A stretch of DNA of 64,000 nt from Buddleja alternifolia (Eukaryota; Streptophyta; Magnoliopsida; Lamiales; Scrophulariaceae): the NCBI GenBank assembly GCA_019426215.1, contig CM033393.1, positions 22,198,591 through 22,262,590 of the forward strand, given 5' to 3'. Both the position numbers and the translations under genes were made by a program. Under the pieces are notes generated by a model. The model saw only the letters and a program-made list of their open reading frames with translations. It had not been told where the DNA came from and did not search any database. Shown in pieces: positions 10,730-22,189 of this stretch. Each line of letters starts with the position of its first letter. Position 1 is the stretch's first letter.

Positions 10730-12494
10730 TATTAGATACCCTCCATGCCATAGAGGAATTAAATTATTAGGGCAATACATTTATGCTGTACAAACTCTTA
10801 TTCATCAATAAAGACATAGTTTTTATTCATATCAATCTTGATGGCATTAGTATATGTATTGAACAAATAAGTCCAAGGTAATCAAGAGAGAGCTTCTAAT
10901 CCTCAATGGTCTGAGGATATGGACACTAGAAGTATCAGTTCTTTGTTTGTTTAAACCAGAGTTCGCAAGTCGAGGAGTCTTAATTGGGCATTAAGACCAG
11001 ACTTGTGTGACGCAAGCTTTGACAAGTAGTGTCAGTCGGCCACTTTCGATGGTGGGATCTTGGTCATAGATATGTCAATGGAATTGACATATTCGAACAC
11101 GGCTTGCCGTAATTCAATCACATGCACATTTACTCTTGGATAGTCAATGATTGAATTACTGGTTGCGGTAGTGTGCGTAAGTCTTAGATTTGAGGATTCA
11201 CAAAGATTGGACTTTTGACACTGAACGAGTTATTAGAGTAGTTAGATCCATTTCACCCTTTGGTGGGATCAACCTCGAAGTGCGGTTTAGAAGGACAAGT
11301 GGCCATTGTTCGGTGATTGCCAATAGGGGATTCACTGTCTCAAGTAGTAATGAGTTAACGTCCTGTGCGATCGTAGGTAAATGAAATTATAAGTCTTTGT
11401 CCAAAGCAAGAGAACTAACTTATATATAGTACATAAGGGTAGTTCAGTAATTTCATCTTACTATGATTCCCTAAAAGCACAGCATCGAGTCCTGTGAGTT
11501 TGACATATTCCATGACTCTCACTCGATCGGGATGTTACAATGAAGGGCCTATACTCACATGGTATCTGTGACCTCAAGGTTCGCATTGATCCATTCATTT
11601 TAATTGGGTTTCGATGTGAGTCCACGTGAGTGGCTTAGTGACACGCACATCCTTGTTTTCTTTCCAATGCCAATTGAAACGAACCTAGAGAGTCGCACTC
11701 AAAAGGAATTGAGCAAAGAAAATTCTTTCATTGTCAAATACATAAAATAGGTAATTTGCTATTTGATGAGCAAATTAATTGGATTAATGGAAATAAATTA
11801 ATAATAAATAATTAGATATATTTATTATGAACACATTAATTTATCTGATTAATTAGATTAATGAAAATAAATTAACAGTAATAAATAAATAAACTTATTT
11901 ATTATACTCACCGTTTTATTAAATAATTAGATTATTTAATATGGAGGAATATTAATTAGTATTATATTTTAATTGGATTAAAATATATTGGACCTAATTA
12001 ATAATTGGACTAAGTTGAAAGTTAACTTAGCCCAATAATAATAAGGTGAGGCGTGTGTGTGGCATTTTTAGAGGAGTTGGATGTGCTCAAGGAATTAGTT
12101 AATTTCAAGCGCATCACTCCTTATAAAATACCTATCATTGGTTCAATCAAAACCTAACTCTCACAATTAGAATCGACAGCAAAAAAAGAAGAGAATAATA
12201 TTTTCTCCTCCCCTAGTGAAGCCGCAGCCATAGTAGATCTAAAGGTGGAGGATTTTTCTTCAAGCTCGTTCTTGCATGATATCTAGACGCAGGGGTTTGG
12301 AATTGCTGCTATCTGGAAGATCAAGACTTTCTTCGAAATCAAAAGGTTAGTAAAAAGGATGAAATTATATTTCATCTTCATGCATAATTTTTGAAAATAA
12401 CATGGAAAAATTATTAAAACCCAAAAGTGATCAAATTGTGAATCATGATCTGTTTTTATCGTTTCCGTTGCTCATGAATACACGATTCACAACA
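10730..12494 (+). repeat. 3' LTR of Copia A
   Basis: Aligns with 16-1781 but is clearly diverged. Its start is TATTAG where the 5' LTR has TGTTAG, plus a small deletion, so the first bases are approximate. It ends TTCACAACA at 12494, followed by the target repeat ACTAG. The end of RNase H coding and a short purine-rich tract (GAGAAGATAGA, about 10720-10729) lie directly before it. A TATA box, TATAAAAT, is at 12122-12129. The 64-codon frame at 11190-11384 lies in LTR sequence and is not a gene. Confidence 0.88.
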
Positions 12495-13470
12495 ACTAGG
12501 CCTTGGATTAACTTCACCAACTAACCCAAGGCACCTATCGGTCATCGATCGATGTGTAGCAATGTTGCCATAACTTCCTAGATGTCAACAATGAAAAGCT
12601 AACCTATCCAGATTTCGATCTTCATATGATTCGAATCCCTCCATCTTTTTCCCTTCTAAGGCCTAGGGTTTGGCGACGGTTGAAACCCTAGTAGCCTCGG
12701 AAACTATGACTATGTTGGTTCCACTAATGATCCGGTCTTCTAAGAAGGGATCACCAATCTCTCTTATAAGATTATGCTCTAGCCATAGACTTTTCTCGAT
12801 CATTCAATTTCACTCAACAACACTGGAAATGCCAGGCTGTTAGCCCAGGATGGATCCCTTGACGACTGCTGTCTGTTTTGCTGTACTACCAAATCATACA
12901 GAACATACATGCCATATGACTAACCTGGAGTGCATGTCCATATCAAAGTATAGTGGGTAGTACCCTTTTCAATGACATCTCAAGTCTAAGGATTATCTCA
13001 CACTACGAAACCCAAGGACTCCAAGTTCGACAGCATCAACGAAGAATCCTTAGCGGGGCTGTTCAATTCTATAATCACCCAAAGTATGAATCTTCATGCA
13101 TGTATTGGCCATGCTAGCCATCGACAATGGAACGCATCAACCTCTTGGAAGAGTTACAAGCACGAAGAAGTCTTGGCGAGGCCAGTGATATCCCACATCT
13201 CACAACCTTTATGACTTGGAACGTGTTTTAGGATTACGGTCTTTGTGAGCATTTCATAGGTGTCCTGACCGCCTTCCTTAACAAAATGTAATCCATGGGA
13301 TGTTTATCTATACTCTACTGCATAGTCGACAATAAAGAAGCATTCCAACCGTTTTGATATAATTTAAATGACAAGACTGTCATAGTGTTTATGATCCAGT
13401 GTTCAAGCCAGCAGATGGCTCGCCGGGCATACAACACTATCATACACCACAACAATCCCCGCGACTCCTG
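12495..13470. other. Unrecognised flank downstream of Copia A
   Basis: About 1 kb without a usable open frame. It begins with the target repeat ACTAG, so it is the sequence into which Copia A inserted. One visible structure is the inverted pair CTAGGGTTT (12663-12671) and AAACCCTAG (12683-12691), which contains the telo-box-like word AAACCCTA. I recognise no element here; it may be a decayed internal region of an older copia insertion belonging with the reversed LTR that follows. It recurs at 45800-46775. Confidence 0.5.
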
Positions 13471-14496
13471 CCTTTAGATATCACGCCAGAATAAGACTTG
13501 AAGAAAATCTACCTCCTTTGGCTCCACCATGGCCAACGGCTATAAAGGAAGGGGAGAAAGAATTCCTCTTCTTCTTTTTTTGCTGTCAAGTTTATTATGA
13601 GTTACTTAGGTTTTTCCACTAGGTATCACGTATTTATGAGAAATGATGGGCTTAGAATTAATTAATTCCTTGAGCCCACCAAATCCTATTGTACACGCCT
13701 AACTCATTCCTATTGGGATAAGTTGACTTTCAACTTAGTCCAATTATTAGTTAAGTCCAACATATTTTAATCTAATTAAAATATGATATTAATTAATAAT
13801 CAACCGACTTAATTAAGCTAATAATTAATTTAGGATAGGATGAATAAAATAAATAAATCTAATTATTTATTATTAATTTACTTTCATTAATTTAATTAAT
13901 CAAATAAATTAATTTGTCCATCAAATGACAAATTATCTAATTTATGTTATTTGACAGCGAAAGAATTTCTTCGCTTAATTCCTTCAAAGCGTGGCTCTCT
14001 AGGTTCGTCTCAGTTGGCATTGGTTGGAGATCAAGGATGTGAGTGTCACCTAGTCAGTCTCGTGGACTCACATCGAAACCCAATCGGGATCAAATCTAAT
14101 AAATCTTAAACGAACCTTTAGGTCACAAACACCCTGTGAGTATAGCCTTTCACTGTTACTTTCCGATTAAGTGAGAGTCATGGATTGTGTCAACTCACAA
14201 GACTCGATGTTGTGCTCAGTGAATAATAGTAAGATAAAATTACTGAACTATCCTTGTGTACAATACACAAGTTAGTTCTTCTGCTTTGCCCAAAGACTTA
14301 TAATTTCATTTACCTACGATTGCATAGGATGTTGACTCATTACTACCCGAGACAGTGAATCCCATATTGGCAATCACCGAACAATTGCCACTTGTCCTTC
14401 TGAACAGGACTTTGAGGATGATCCCACCAAAGGGTGAATTAGATCTAACTACTCTAATAACTCGTTCAGTGTCACAAGTCCAATCTTCGTGAATCC
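13470..14496 (-). repeat. Partial reversed LTR of the Copia A family
   Basis: Read on the minus strand, this matches the Copia A LTR from about LTR position 460 (GAGGATTCACGAAGATTGG) to the region of GGCGTGATATCTAGA. The LTR 5' part is missing because Gypsy C is inserted at 14497. The LTR 3' end is unclear, so the left boundary is approximate. The motif GGCTCTCTAGG at 13993-14003 is the homologous site at which the second copy of this region ends (47308). Confidence 0.75.
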
Positions 14497-15661
14497 TGAC
14501 ACGCAAAAACCTAGCAAGTGCACTAGGTCGTGCAAGTAATATAGTGGAATTTTAAGTCCGGATTATCTTACCCAAGGGACAATGTATTTACGTATTGAAG
14601 CTACTGTATTACATAATTCCAAATTAAATCAAATATATGAGGTGTGATTGTTTAAATAAACTAAGAAAATTAATTATGTAAAACACGCAGAGATTGAAAA
14701 ATCAAAGAGAGAGAGATAACTAAGACACGTGATCCGACCAAACTACTCATTATCGATTTTGAAGCATGTTGTTCAATTATTACTTACCATGCTATGGCAT
14801 AAACTCCAAAATTATACACTACCCAATCTCTTGGTATAGTGCGTCTATGTTAATTAATGATTCCCTATATCCATATATGAGAATTCAATTAATACACATG
14901 CATTAACAAGATTTATGAGATTCCCCGTTACTGGAAGGCTACACGAATGAATCGAATCTATCCCTAGTCAATTCTAAGATGTGATGTTCAATTGCCCAAG
15001 CATCCTTAACCTATATCCTCTTGAAATCTAAGCTAAGCAATTTATCGAACAAGTGGTGATCAAGCACTCATAAGTATTAAACACAACAAATTGAACACAT
15101 AGCATGCTAAGCAATAATAAAAAACACATATTTTATAAACGATAATTCATAGTTTGGCCTTTACACGACCTTAGTCAAACGAATTTAGTTCATGATCGAA
15201 AAGAAAGAGAAATAACAATATTTAAAAGACATGTTCAATAAACTAATCTCAAAAGAAAGTGAAAAACTCCCTATTACAATCTTGATTTCTCGTTGTTGCT
15301 TGAATTCTTCGTTTTCGTAGACAAATTCAAAGTTTTCAAGTTTTTTTCTCAATCCTTGTGTTCTAAGAAGTATGTAATCCTCCAAAACAGACCTAAAACT
15401 CTATTTATAGGTTGTTGTACGCGGACGGAATGCTGCGGCATCGGAGTCAGGATGCTGCTGTTATAAACATTGATGTTGCGGCATCACTGTGTTGTCAAAC
15501 TTTTCTTGATTTTTTCTCCCATGTTTTGTATCCAATGATGCTCTATACCTGATACACACAAATAAAACAAATCAAGGTATATTGTGGGATAAAATTTACT
15601 GGAAAACGAGCCAAATCCAAGAAAAGAGGCGCCCGAAAAAGTGTAAAATACGAGCTTATCA
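14497..15661 (-). repeat. 3' LTR of Gypsy C
   Basis: On the minus strand it starts TGATAAGCTCGTATTTTACAC and ends GCACTTGCTAGGTTTTTGCGTGTCA-like sequence at 14497, with proper TG...CA ends. It is 1165 bp long. The boundary at 15661/15662 is fixed by the adjoining polypurine tract. It contains the repeated words ATGCTGCGGCATC and GTTGCGGCATC at about 15429-15487, variants of which also occur in the internal spacer at 34576-34695. Confidence 0.85.
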
Positions 15662-15696
15662 ACACCCAAACTTGAGTTTGATCGTCCTCGAGGAAA
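15662..15696 (-). other. Gypsy C polypurine tract with upstream hairpin
   Basis: Minus strand: an imperfect hairpin TTTCCTCG-AGGA-CGATCAAA (15696-15677, six of eight arm positions matching the perfect version in E), then AAGTTTGGGTG (15673-15663) directly before the LTR. By position this is the plus-strand primer. Element E has the same arrangement at 53587-53624. Confidence 0.75.
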
Positions 15697-16189
15697 GAAA
15701 ATAGAATCCGCCTATAAGCTCGATGAACTGTTTTTACAACTCCAACACAAAAAAACAAGATACTACCCCTTTAAAACAAAATTTATGAAAACTTACTCAT
15801 TCATCAAAAACATTTAATATTCATATGTCACAAAATATCTTCATTATTACCCCCAAGTCACGACTCCTATGTCTTTTCTATGTCAAGAATCCAAATTAGG
15901 CAAGATTAAGCAAACAAAGCAAACTTATTGACATAAATCAACTTCGAAATTGTAAACTTATTTGAATGCACAATACACGACAACCATGATCAAAAGATCT
16001 TTTCGGCTTATAATGTAGGGCTCGGGTGTTGGCTAGGTTGGGAATTTAAAAGTGACTAAAGGCTTAGAAAGCCTAAAACTCGATATCCTCAAGCTATACT
16101 CACTAAATAAACTTCATGCTCAAAATTCTCACCATTTTTTCCTCTTTATTTTCCTTCTTTCTTTTTTTTTTCTTTTTTTCAACTCATTA

Positions 16190-16200
16190 CCCCCAAACTT
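16190..16200 (-). other. Second polypurine-like motif of Gypsy C
   Basis: AAGTTTGGGGG on the minus strand, 527 bp upstream (element sense) of the terminal tract. The preceding sequence (AACCCAATATCGACAAGAAAT) resembles that before the middle motif of element E at 53092-53102. Confidence 0.6.
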
Positions 16201-16354
16201 ATTTCTTGTCGATATTGGGTTCTGTACGTGTGAAAACACCTAACCAATGATCATTGAAGCTTCACATATATAGCCTAGTCAAGAATTTTTTTTCTTTCCC
16301 TTTTTTCAATCAATCATTTTTTTCCAACTATTTCAACTCAACTTTATTCAAGTG

Positions 16355-16982
16355 TAGGGGTGTTCACAGATTGACCGGACGGACCGAACCGACCGGAAAC
16401 CGAAATTTACCGAACCAAAAAATTTAGTTCGGTTTTTGATTTTATTTTATTTTTTGCAAAAAATCAGTTTTTCGGTTCGGTTCTGTTAACCGAAAACCGA
16501 ATTTTTTTATTTTTTTAACGTTTTATTAATTATAAATATAATAAAATCTTTAATAAATAACAACTTAAAATCGTGTTTAATGGCACCACTCAATAGTCAA
16601 GTCAACAACTCAAACTAGAAAATAGAAAACCCCTCTTTCCCTCACATTACTTCTGCCTCACCTCAGCTCACTTCTACCTCACTTCTGGGTCCACCGTTCT
16701 GCCTCCACCGCCAGATGTCGCGCGTCGACCGGCGACCACCACGGCACACATCGATCGTTTGATAGGTGTTTTTCCTTTAATTTCTTTTCTATTTTCTTTG
16801 TATGGGTTTAATTCTCTTTGTATGGGTTTAAGTTATTTTGTATGAGTTTAAGTAATTTTGTGATGTATGTGAATTATATTTGATAAGTTTGTGATTTGTA
16901 TGAGTGATTTGAATGTAAATTGGATTTGATGATTTTTTTTTTGGGTCAGGTTCGTTTTAATATCGACCGATGAACACCCCTA
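16355..16982. mobile_element. hAT-type MITE inserted in Gypsy C
   Basis: The terminal inverted repeats TAGGGGTGTTCA (16355-16366) and TGAACACCCCTA (16971-16982) are perfect over 12 bp. The element is flanked by the 8-bp direct repeat TTCAAGTG at 16347-16354 and 16983-16990, the target size of hAT transposons. It is 628 bp with no coding capacity, so it is non-autonomous. Subterminal sequence is rich in CGGTTCGG and ACCGAA words on both strands, which could serve as transposase binding sites. A three-fold run of about 21 bp built on TTTGTATGGGTTTAA lies at about 16797-16860. Confidence 0.88.
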
Positions 16983-17649
16983 TTCAAGTGCTTCTCACAT
17001 CCTTCTCATTCATCTAGTATACCTCAAAACCTTCATCAATTCTTAAAATAAACCAACTCAATCTTCCTACTCTTATGTCCACAAGACAACAAGATGCACA
17101 CCCAATCATAGCTAAAAGATATCAAGTTCTACGCTCTCATAACCGGGTAATTCATTCTTTGTATTTCTTCTAGGCTAAAGGGTAGTTGATGTGGTTCTTG
17201 AAAGATAGTCGAATGGTGGTCGATGGTGTGCTTAGCACACCCCATTCTTATCATTAAGGCTCAAATAAAGGTCTAGAGGCAATGAATACAGTGCAAGCTA
17301 ATGTACGGCTAAAGACAAATCATAGATGACCTAAATCATGTCATGGTCACTAAATATCAATGCACTCATCAAAGTGAAACAAACGTAGAAGTTCTATGTC
17401 TCGAGTCCTCTAAAATTCACATAATATTGACTAACACGAATGTCAAGACACAAACTAAACATGGCGATCACACTTAAGGAGTTTTGACTCGGAACACTTT
17501 GAAACAACAAATTTGTCATGCTTTATCAAAGCAAATAATTGTTCATAAAAGATTATTCAAAAGGTTTCACTTGCGAACATGTGTACAAATTGTAAAAAAA
17601 ATTTAGGCACAAAAAATATAAAACATGCATATGCAATTCATGTACCTCA

Positions 17650-17685
17650 CCCCCAAACTTAAAATTTAACATTGTCCCCAATGTT
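17650..17685 (-). other. Internal hairpin plus polypurine-like motif of Gypsy C
   Basis: Minus strand: AACATTG-GGGA-CAATGTT (17685-17668, a perfect 7-bp stem) followed after 7 bases by AAGTTTGGGGG (17660-17650). Element E has the same pair at 52330-52364. Around it, 15697-18033 is the Gypsy C 3' untranslated region, in which I see no gene. Confidence 0.65.
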
Positions 17686-18038
17686 ATAACAGGAAATCGC
17701 TAAGAGAGTGAAGATACTGCCCTGATTGGAAACGTAAGAAGTGTTTCCAAATTAGTCCGATGAAGAACTTGGGTGTGTATCAACTGTTATGCACCATACT
17801 CATTGAAATGAGTCAAAGAAAAATCAACCAAAAGCTCCATATCCTAACACATGAAAACAAGAGAAACGATTAAACGAGACAAAAACTAAAGTAATAGGGA
17901 AGGAATAGTTCAGTACATGCCAAAACTAAACAGAAAATGAAAACAAAGGGATATAGATAAACGACTACGGTGTTCATGCAGAGAACATCAAAATAGATTG
18001 CCAAAACAAGCAAACTATGGGACATATCCCATAAAACA

Positions 18039-19848
18039 GGTTAGGAATTTCATGTTAGATGTTTTGATGATGACAATTAGGATTCCATGTTAGACCCCAA
18101 GAAATGTAAAGTATAAAGGCTTTCGTAGAACAAATGTATAAGCGCCTGAAAGCTCGTGTCTTTATACTAGGCTTGTATTTTTATCTTTATAGAGTTTAGA
18201 CTAAGAATGTGATACTAAATCACTAGAAGAATTCTATATGAGTCTACCAAGTGATGAAGTTGAAGATCATGCGTCTGAAGAAACAGTAAAGATAAAGATT
18301 AGTCTCAAGCGTCCGTCAAATGCTAAAAGACTATCCCAGGTTACGAACTCAGCGCTCAAGATTTGTTATGGACCTTAGACCAAGTACTTAACACTAAGTC
18401 AATGATAGAATTCTGAGTGAGTCTATCAAAGATAAAGTGAAAGGACAAGCGTCTAAAAATCGGGCAAAGATTGTGACCTTTCTCAAGCGTCTGATTAACA
18501 AAGAAGGCTACTTTCAAAAAGCCTAAACTCCAAAGGCTCAAGCGCCTAGTTCTCCAAGCGTAACCTGAAGATTCAAATCCAAGTTATCAAAGATGCATGA
18601 ATCAACGGAAATTATTCCCAAACGAAAATAAGACAAGATGCATCAAAAGTCGGATAAGTGCTATTAAAATATAAGCACTACAACTTATGGGCAAGCCATA
18701 TCTTTGACCGAGACTGTCAGATTTATGAAACCAAGACCATGCCTAACCAATTAAATATACCCAAAGTTAGGATTGTCAGAACTCATGGAATGTTTAGGGA
18801 AACGAGATTCCAACCGTGTCCAACAGACAAAATCTCATAACAATCTATAAATAACCTTTTCAGCAAAAGGGACAAAAAAGAACATAGATATAGAAAAACA
18901 TCTGGACGTAAAAATAAGAAAAAGGGTCTAAAACGTTGCTGAATTTTTTTGAGAAAAAGCTTATACACTCCAGAGCCAAAACCCTTTAAGTTTTCTCAAA
19001 TACATTCCTAGACAGTCACCCATATCTCAAACCTCTTTTTAAGAAGAACTTACACTACCATTGAGATATCTCCAAGTTGTTTGAACTTTCCAAAAACAAA
19101 CAAACCCGTGACCAAAAACCGTCAACACCTTTCATCTGAGTGAGAAAGCTTGTTGACTTACAAGCAATAATTTTGTGTAAAAGAAGTTTGGGGAAGAAGA
19201 TCTCTATTGGAGCTGAAATCTGTGTGACCAAGGAGTTCCGAGATCAAGCGTAACTTGCACCATTTCTGAGTGAAAGAAGCAAGGGGATAGAAGGTCTTTA
19301 GTGGAGCTGAAATCTGTGTGACCAAGGAGTTCCGAGATCATATCCAATCTCCCTCTATTTTGTAGAAGTCTCTGTGTGACCCTTCGATAATCATCATAGT
19401 GGAAAACCTCCCTGATAAAAGGAGAAGAAGGACGTAGCTGGGATTACATCACCCAGTGAACCTTACAAATATCTTGTGCTATTTACTGCTTTACTATTCA
19501 TATTGCATATTCTTTGATAAAGTTTTAAAACAACTAAGCGACTACTTTTAATTAACAAATCGAACGCTAAGCTATAAAATACTTTCGCTGTGCTAACCCT
19601 GATTTAGTGACTAAACTCTGCCCTACTTTGGTAAGCGTTGAAATCACCAAGTCTAAGTTAACTTTTCCCAAGCGCCTGAAACCAGCGCTTAAGTCATTAT
19701 CTCTCAAGCGCCGCACCCAGTGCCCAAAGCTTCCCGAGCGTTCAAATACTTCAAAGTGATACGAAATTTTTGAAGTCGAAAAAGACTTCAGGGTCTATTC
19801 AATCCCCCCCCCCTTCTAGACTTTTTCGTATACCACTTGGGACCAACA
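18039..19848 (+). repeat. 5' LTR of Copia B
   Basis: Matches 30877-32693 almost base for base. It begins GGTTAGGAATTTCATG where the 3' LTR has TGTTTGGAATTTCATG, so the first base pair has mutated from TG. It ends ACTTGGGACCAACA. A TATA box TATAAATA is at 18846-18853. The LTR is rich in the words AAGCGCC, AAGCGTC and AGCGCTTAA. A poly-C tract lies at about 19806-19813, close to the 3' end. Confidence 0.92.
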
Positions 19849-19850
19849 AC

Positions 19851-19861
19851 TGGTATCAGAG
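19851..19861 (+). other. Primer binding site of Copia B (initiator tRNA-Met)
   Basis: TGGTATCAGAG begins two bases after the LTR end; it complements the 3' end of initiator tRNA-Met over 11 bases and then diverges. Confidence 0.88.
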
Positions 19862-19956
19862 TGGTTGAAGTTGAAACCTAAGCGTTTCCAAGCGTAACTG
19901 CTTGTTCAGATCCATTTTTTTTTATATAGTCGCTTTAAAATTACTTTAAATTTTTC

Positions 19957-22176
19957 ATGGCATTCTCTAAAGTTCCCAAGTTGACCGAGTCAAATTATGA
20001 TTCATGGAAGGTCAAAGCGTTTACTTATTTGTGTTCTTGTGATGATGAAATGTGTGATATCATTTCAGATGGGCCAATCAAAATATACAAAGTTATCACC
20101 AGAGCGCCCGAAGCCATAGAAGAAACACCTGATGGTTATGTGGAGAAGCCCAAACAAGAATGGTCCACCGATGAGTGTCGACGAGCCAATCTAGACAATG
20201 TCGGTCGGAATGCATTATACACAGCCATTGGTGACAATGACAACTTATTCAACAAAGTCAAATCATGCAATACAACTAAAGAAATTTGGGATAAGTTGGC
20301 TACTATTTGTGGTGGCTCAGCACAAATCAAGGAAAACAAATTATAAATTGCCAAAGAAAAATTCAAGGGCTTCAAGATGTTATCCAATGAGACACTAGAA
20401 CAATTAGACATGAGATTTACAGCTCTTGTCATAGAATTAACATCTTTGGGCATGGAACTACAAAATCGGGAAATGGTCGTCAAAATCTTCAGAAGTCTCC
20501 CAAGTAGATTCCTTATGAAAACAACTGCAATGAGAGAATCAAACAATCTGGACAGTCTAACTCCAGAAGATGCTTTTTCAGAACTCAAGGCATTTGAGTT
20601 TGAGTTGAATACGGCCAGCGATGCAGTGAGCAATCCAGTAATTGAATCTGGAGCGCTAATGGCATCAATCAAAGGAAAATCCAGTAGTAAAGGAAAGGCT
20701 TCAGATATAAGTGAGGAAGAAGAACTAGCGCTTCTAAACAGATTCAGAAAGTTCCTGAAATATGAGAAGAAAGGAAGCAGTCCTAAACATCCAGGACAAA
20801 ATTCATATCAAGCGCCTGTTCAAAATCTACAACAATATCAAACGCCTCACTATCCTGCACCATCCTCTCCAGCATCAATTCAGCATCAAGCGTCTTCTCA
20901 GCAAGACCTCTCAGCACCAGTGGTTCCATAACCATGATTTGCAAGATTAACAAATGAACAAAAGATGAAAACAAATCTTTGTTATAATTGCAGGAAACCA
21001 GGGCATTTCCAAGTTAATTGCCCATATTCGAATGTGTCTAAACCTACAAAGCAAGACCAAGCACACAGAAGTCAATTCAGGAATAATCTAAGGCAACAAG
21101 GATTGCTAGCAGAATCAGAACCATTTTACACTCCTGAAGAGGACTTGGAATCATCAGATGAAAGCAGTGATGATGAGCCTTCAAGCGACTCAGCATTCAT
21201 TTGTCTTATGGCAAGAGATGATGAAGGGTCTGACGATTCGCTATCTGAGGTAACCACTGAATTATGTCATCCCCTTTCTTATGATGAATTACTTGACAAA
21301 GTAAAAGAATATTATAATGATTGTTAAGAAGCCGCAAAAATATTTCAAAATCACCTTTACATCATCTCAGCGCTCAAGAGCGACAAAGTGACGCTCAAAG
21401 CAGAGTTGCAAATTCAGCAACAGTGCATTGAGAAGAACCAATCGCTTGAGAGTGAAATTATTCAATTAAAAGGTGATATTGATATAATAGTCAAGAGAGA
21501 AGCTGAATTGATCGCTAAACTTGCTAAATCAGAGCAACTTATCTCATCATTATCAAAAGCTTCTAGAACGCTAGATAATGTGACTGAAGTAACCAGAGCA
21601 TTTGGTGAAAAGACCGGTTTAGGTTGTGATAAATCTGGTCACAAAACCAAAGCGTCTGTGGTTATATCAACCAATAGAGGAAAAGGTGTAACCTTTGTTG
21701 GAGAAAGCTCAAACAGACAAACGCTGAATGAGACTCAGAATATTGGTATTAGATCAAATGAAAAAGCTAACACTGGCTCAGTCAAAAGAAAGACCAAAGT
21801 AAATGATCTACAAAAGAAAGTATATCCAAGCGCTCGAAGGGCTAAGGAAAAACCTTCTACAAGTAAATCAAACGCTAAGCGTCTAGCACCAAAAGTGCAT
21901 CCTAAGCCAATATCAAGGAAATACCAATGTCAATATCCGCAAAGATCTAGATCATATTATCGACACTATGATAACCATGATTATGATTGTGATTATTGCT
22001 ATTATCAAGGATATTACCATACACCTAAAGAGCACACACAACACAAACCGAAACCCAAAAAGGCCAATCTTTCCAAAATGAAGACAAGGCAAATGTGGGT
22101 TCCGAAGATTCTAATTCAGACTAACGTTACTAACAAAGAAGGACCCAAAACAAAATGGGTACCTAAGAAGAATTAG
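19957..22176 (+). pseudogene. gag: Copia B gag, long form, with premature stops
   Basis: A single frame of about 740 codons from ATG 19957, broken by TAA at 20344-20346, TAA at 20929-20931, TGA at 20935-20937 and TAA at 21325-21327. Regions in order: capsid-like domain (about residues 1-240); a Gln/Pro/Ser-rich stretch; an intact zinc knuckle CYNCRKPGHFQVNCP (about 20977-21021); an acidic Ser/Asp block; a coiled-coil-like segment (21388-21560); and a very basic Lys/Arg/Tyr/His-rich tail ending TKWVPKKN. A gag this long with a C-terminal coiled coil suits Sireviruses. It would assemble particles and bind RNA. Pol follows in another frame, starting 13 bases after the gag stop. Confidence 0.85.
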
Positions 22177-22189
22177 AACTGCCCTTTGA

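Larger units (their letters stand above)
16..12494 (+). mobile_element. Copia A: complete but degenerate Ty1/copia retrotransposon
   Basis: Two related LTRs of about 1.77 kb (16-1781 and 10730-12494) enclose a tRNA-Met PBS, gag, protease, integrase, reverse transcriptase and RNase H in the order typical of copia. The insertion is flanked by the 5-bp direct repeat ACTAG at 11-15 and 12495-12499, so the outer ends are secure. Removing two nested solo LTRs with one target repeat each leaves about 9.4 kb, a normal copia length. The LTRs differ at many positions and every coding domain carries stops or frameshifts, so the copy is old and immobile. The part from 6316 onward recurs at 39622-45804. 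Confidence 0.92.

Noticed and set aside
11190..11384. 64-codon frame found in several LTR copies (also 44495-44689 and, on the minus strand, 14306-14506)
   Set aside because: It recurs only because the LTR recurs; the 5' LTR at 480-660 lacks an open version, so there is no sign of selection for a peptide.
19806..19813. Poly-C tracts near the ends of the Copia B LTRs (also about 32650) as possible regulatory elements
   Set aside because: Homopolymer length varies between the two LTRs and is error-prone; no further structure is seen.
20136..20672. 178-codon frame on the minus strand of Copia B gag
   Set aside because: It is antisense to a well-supported gag domain and has no family features.
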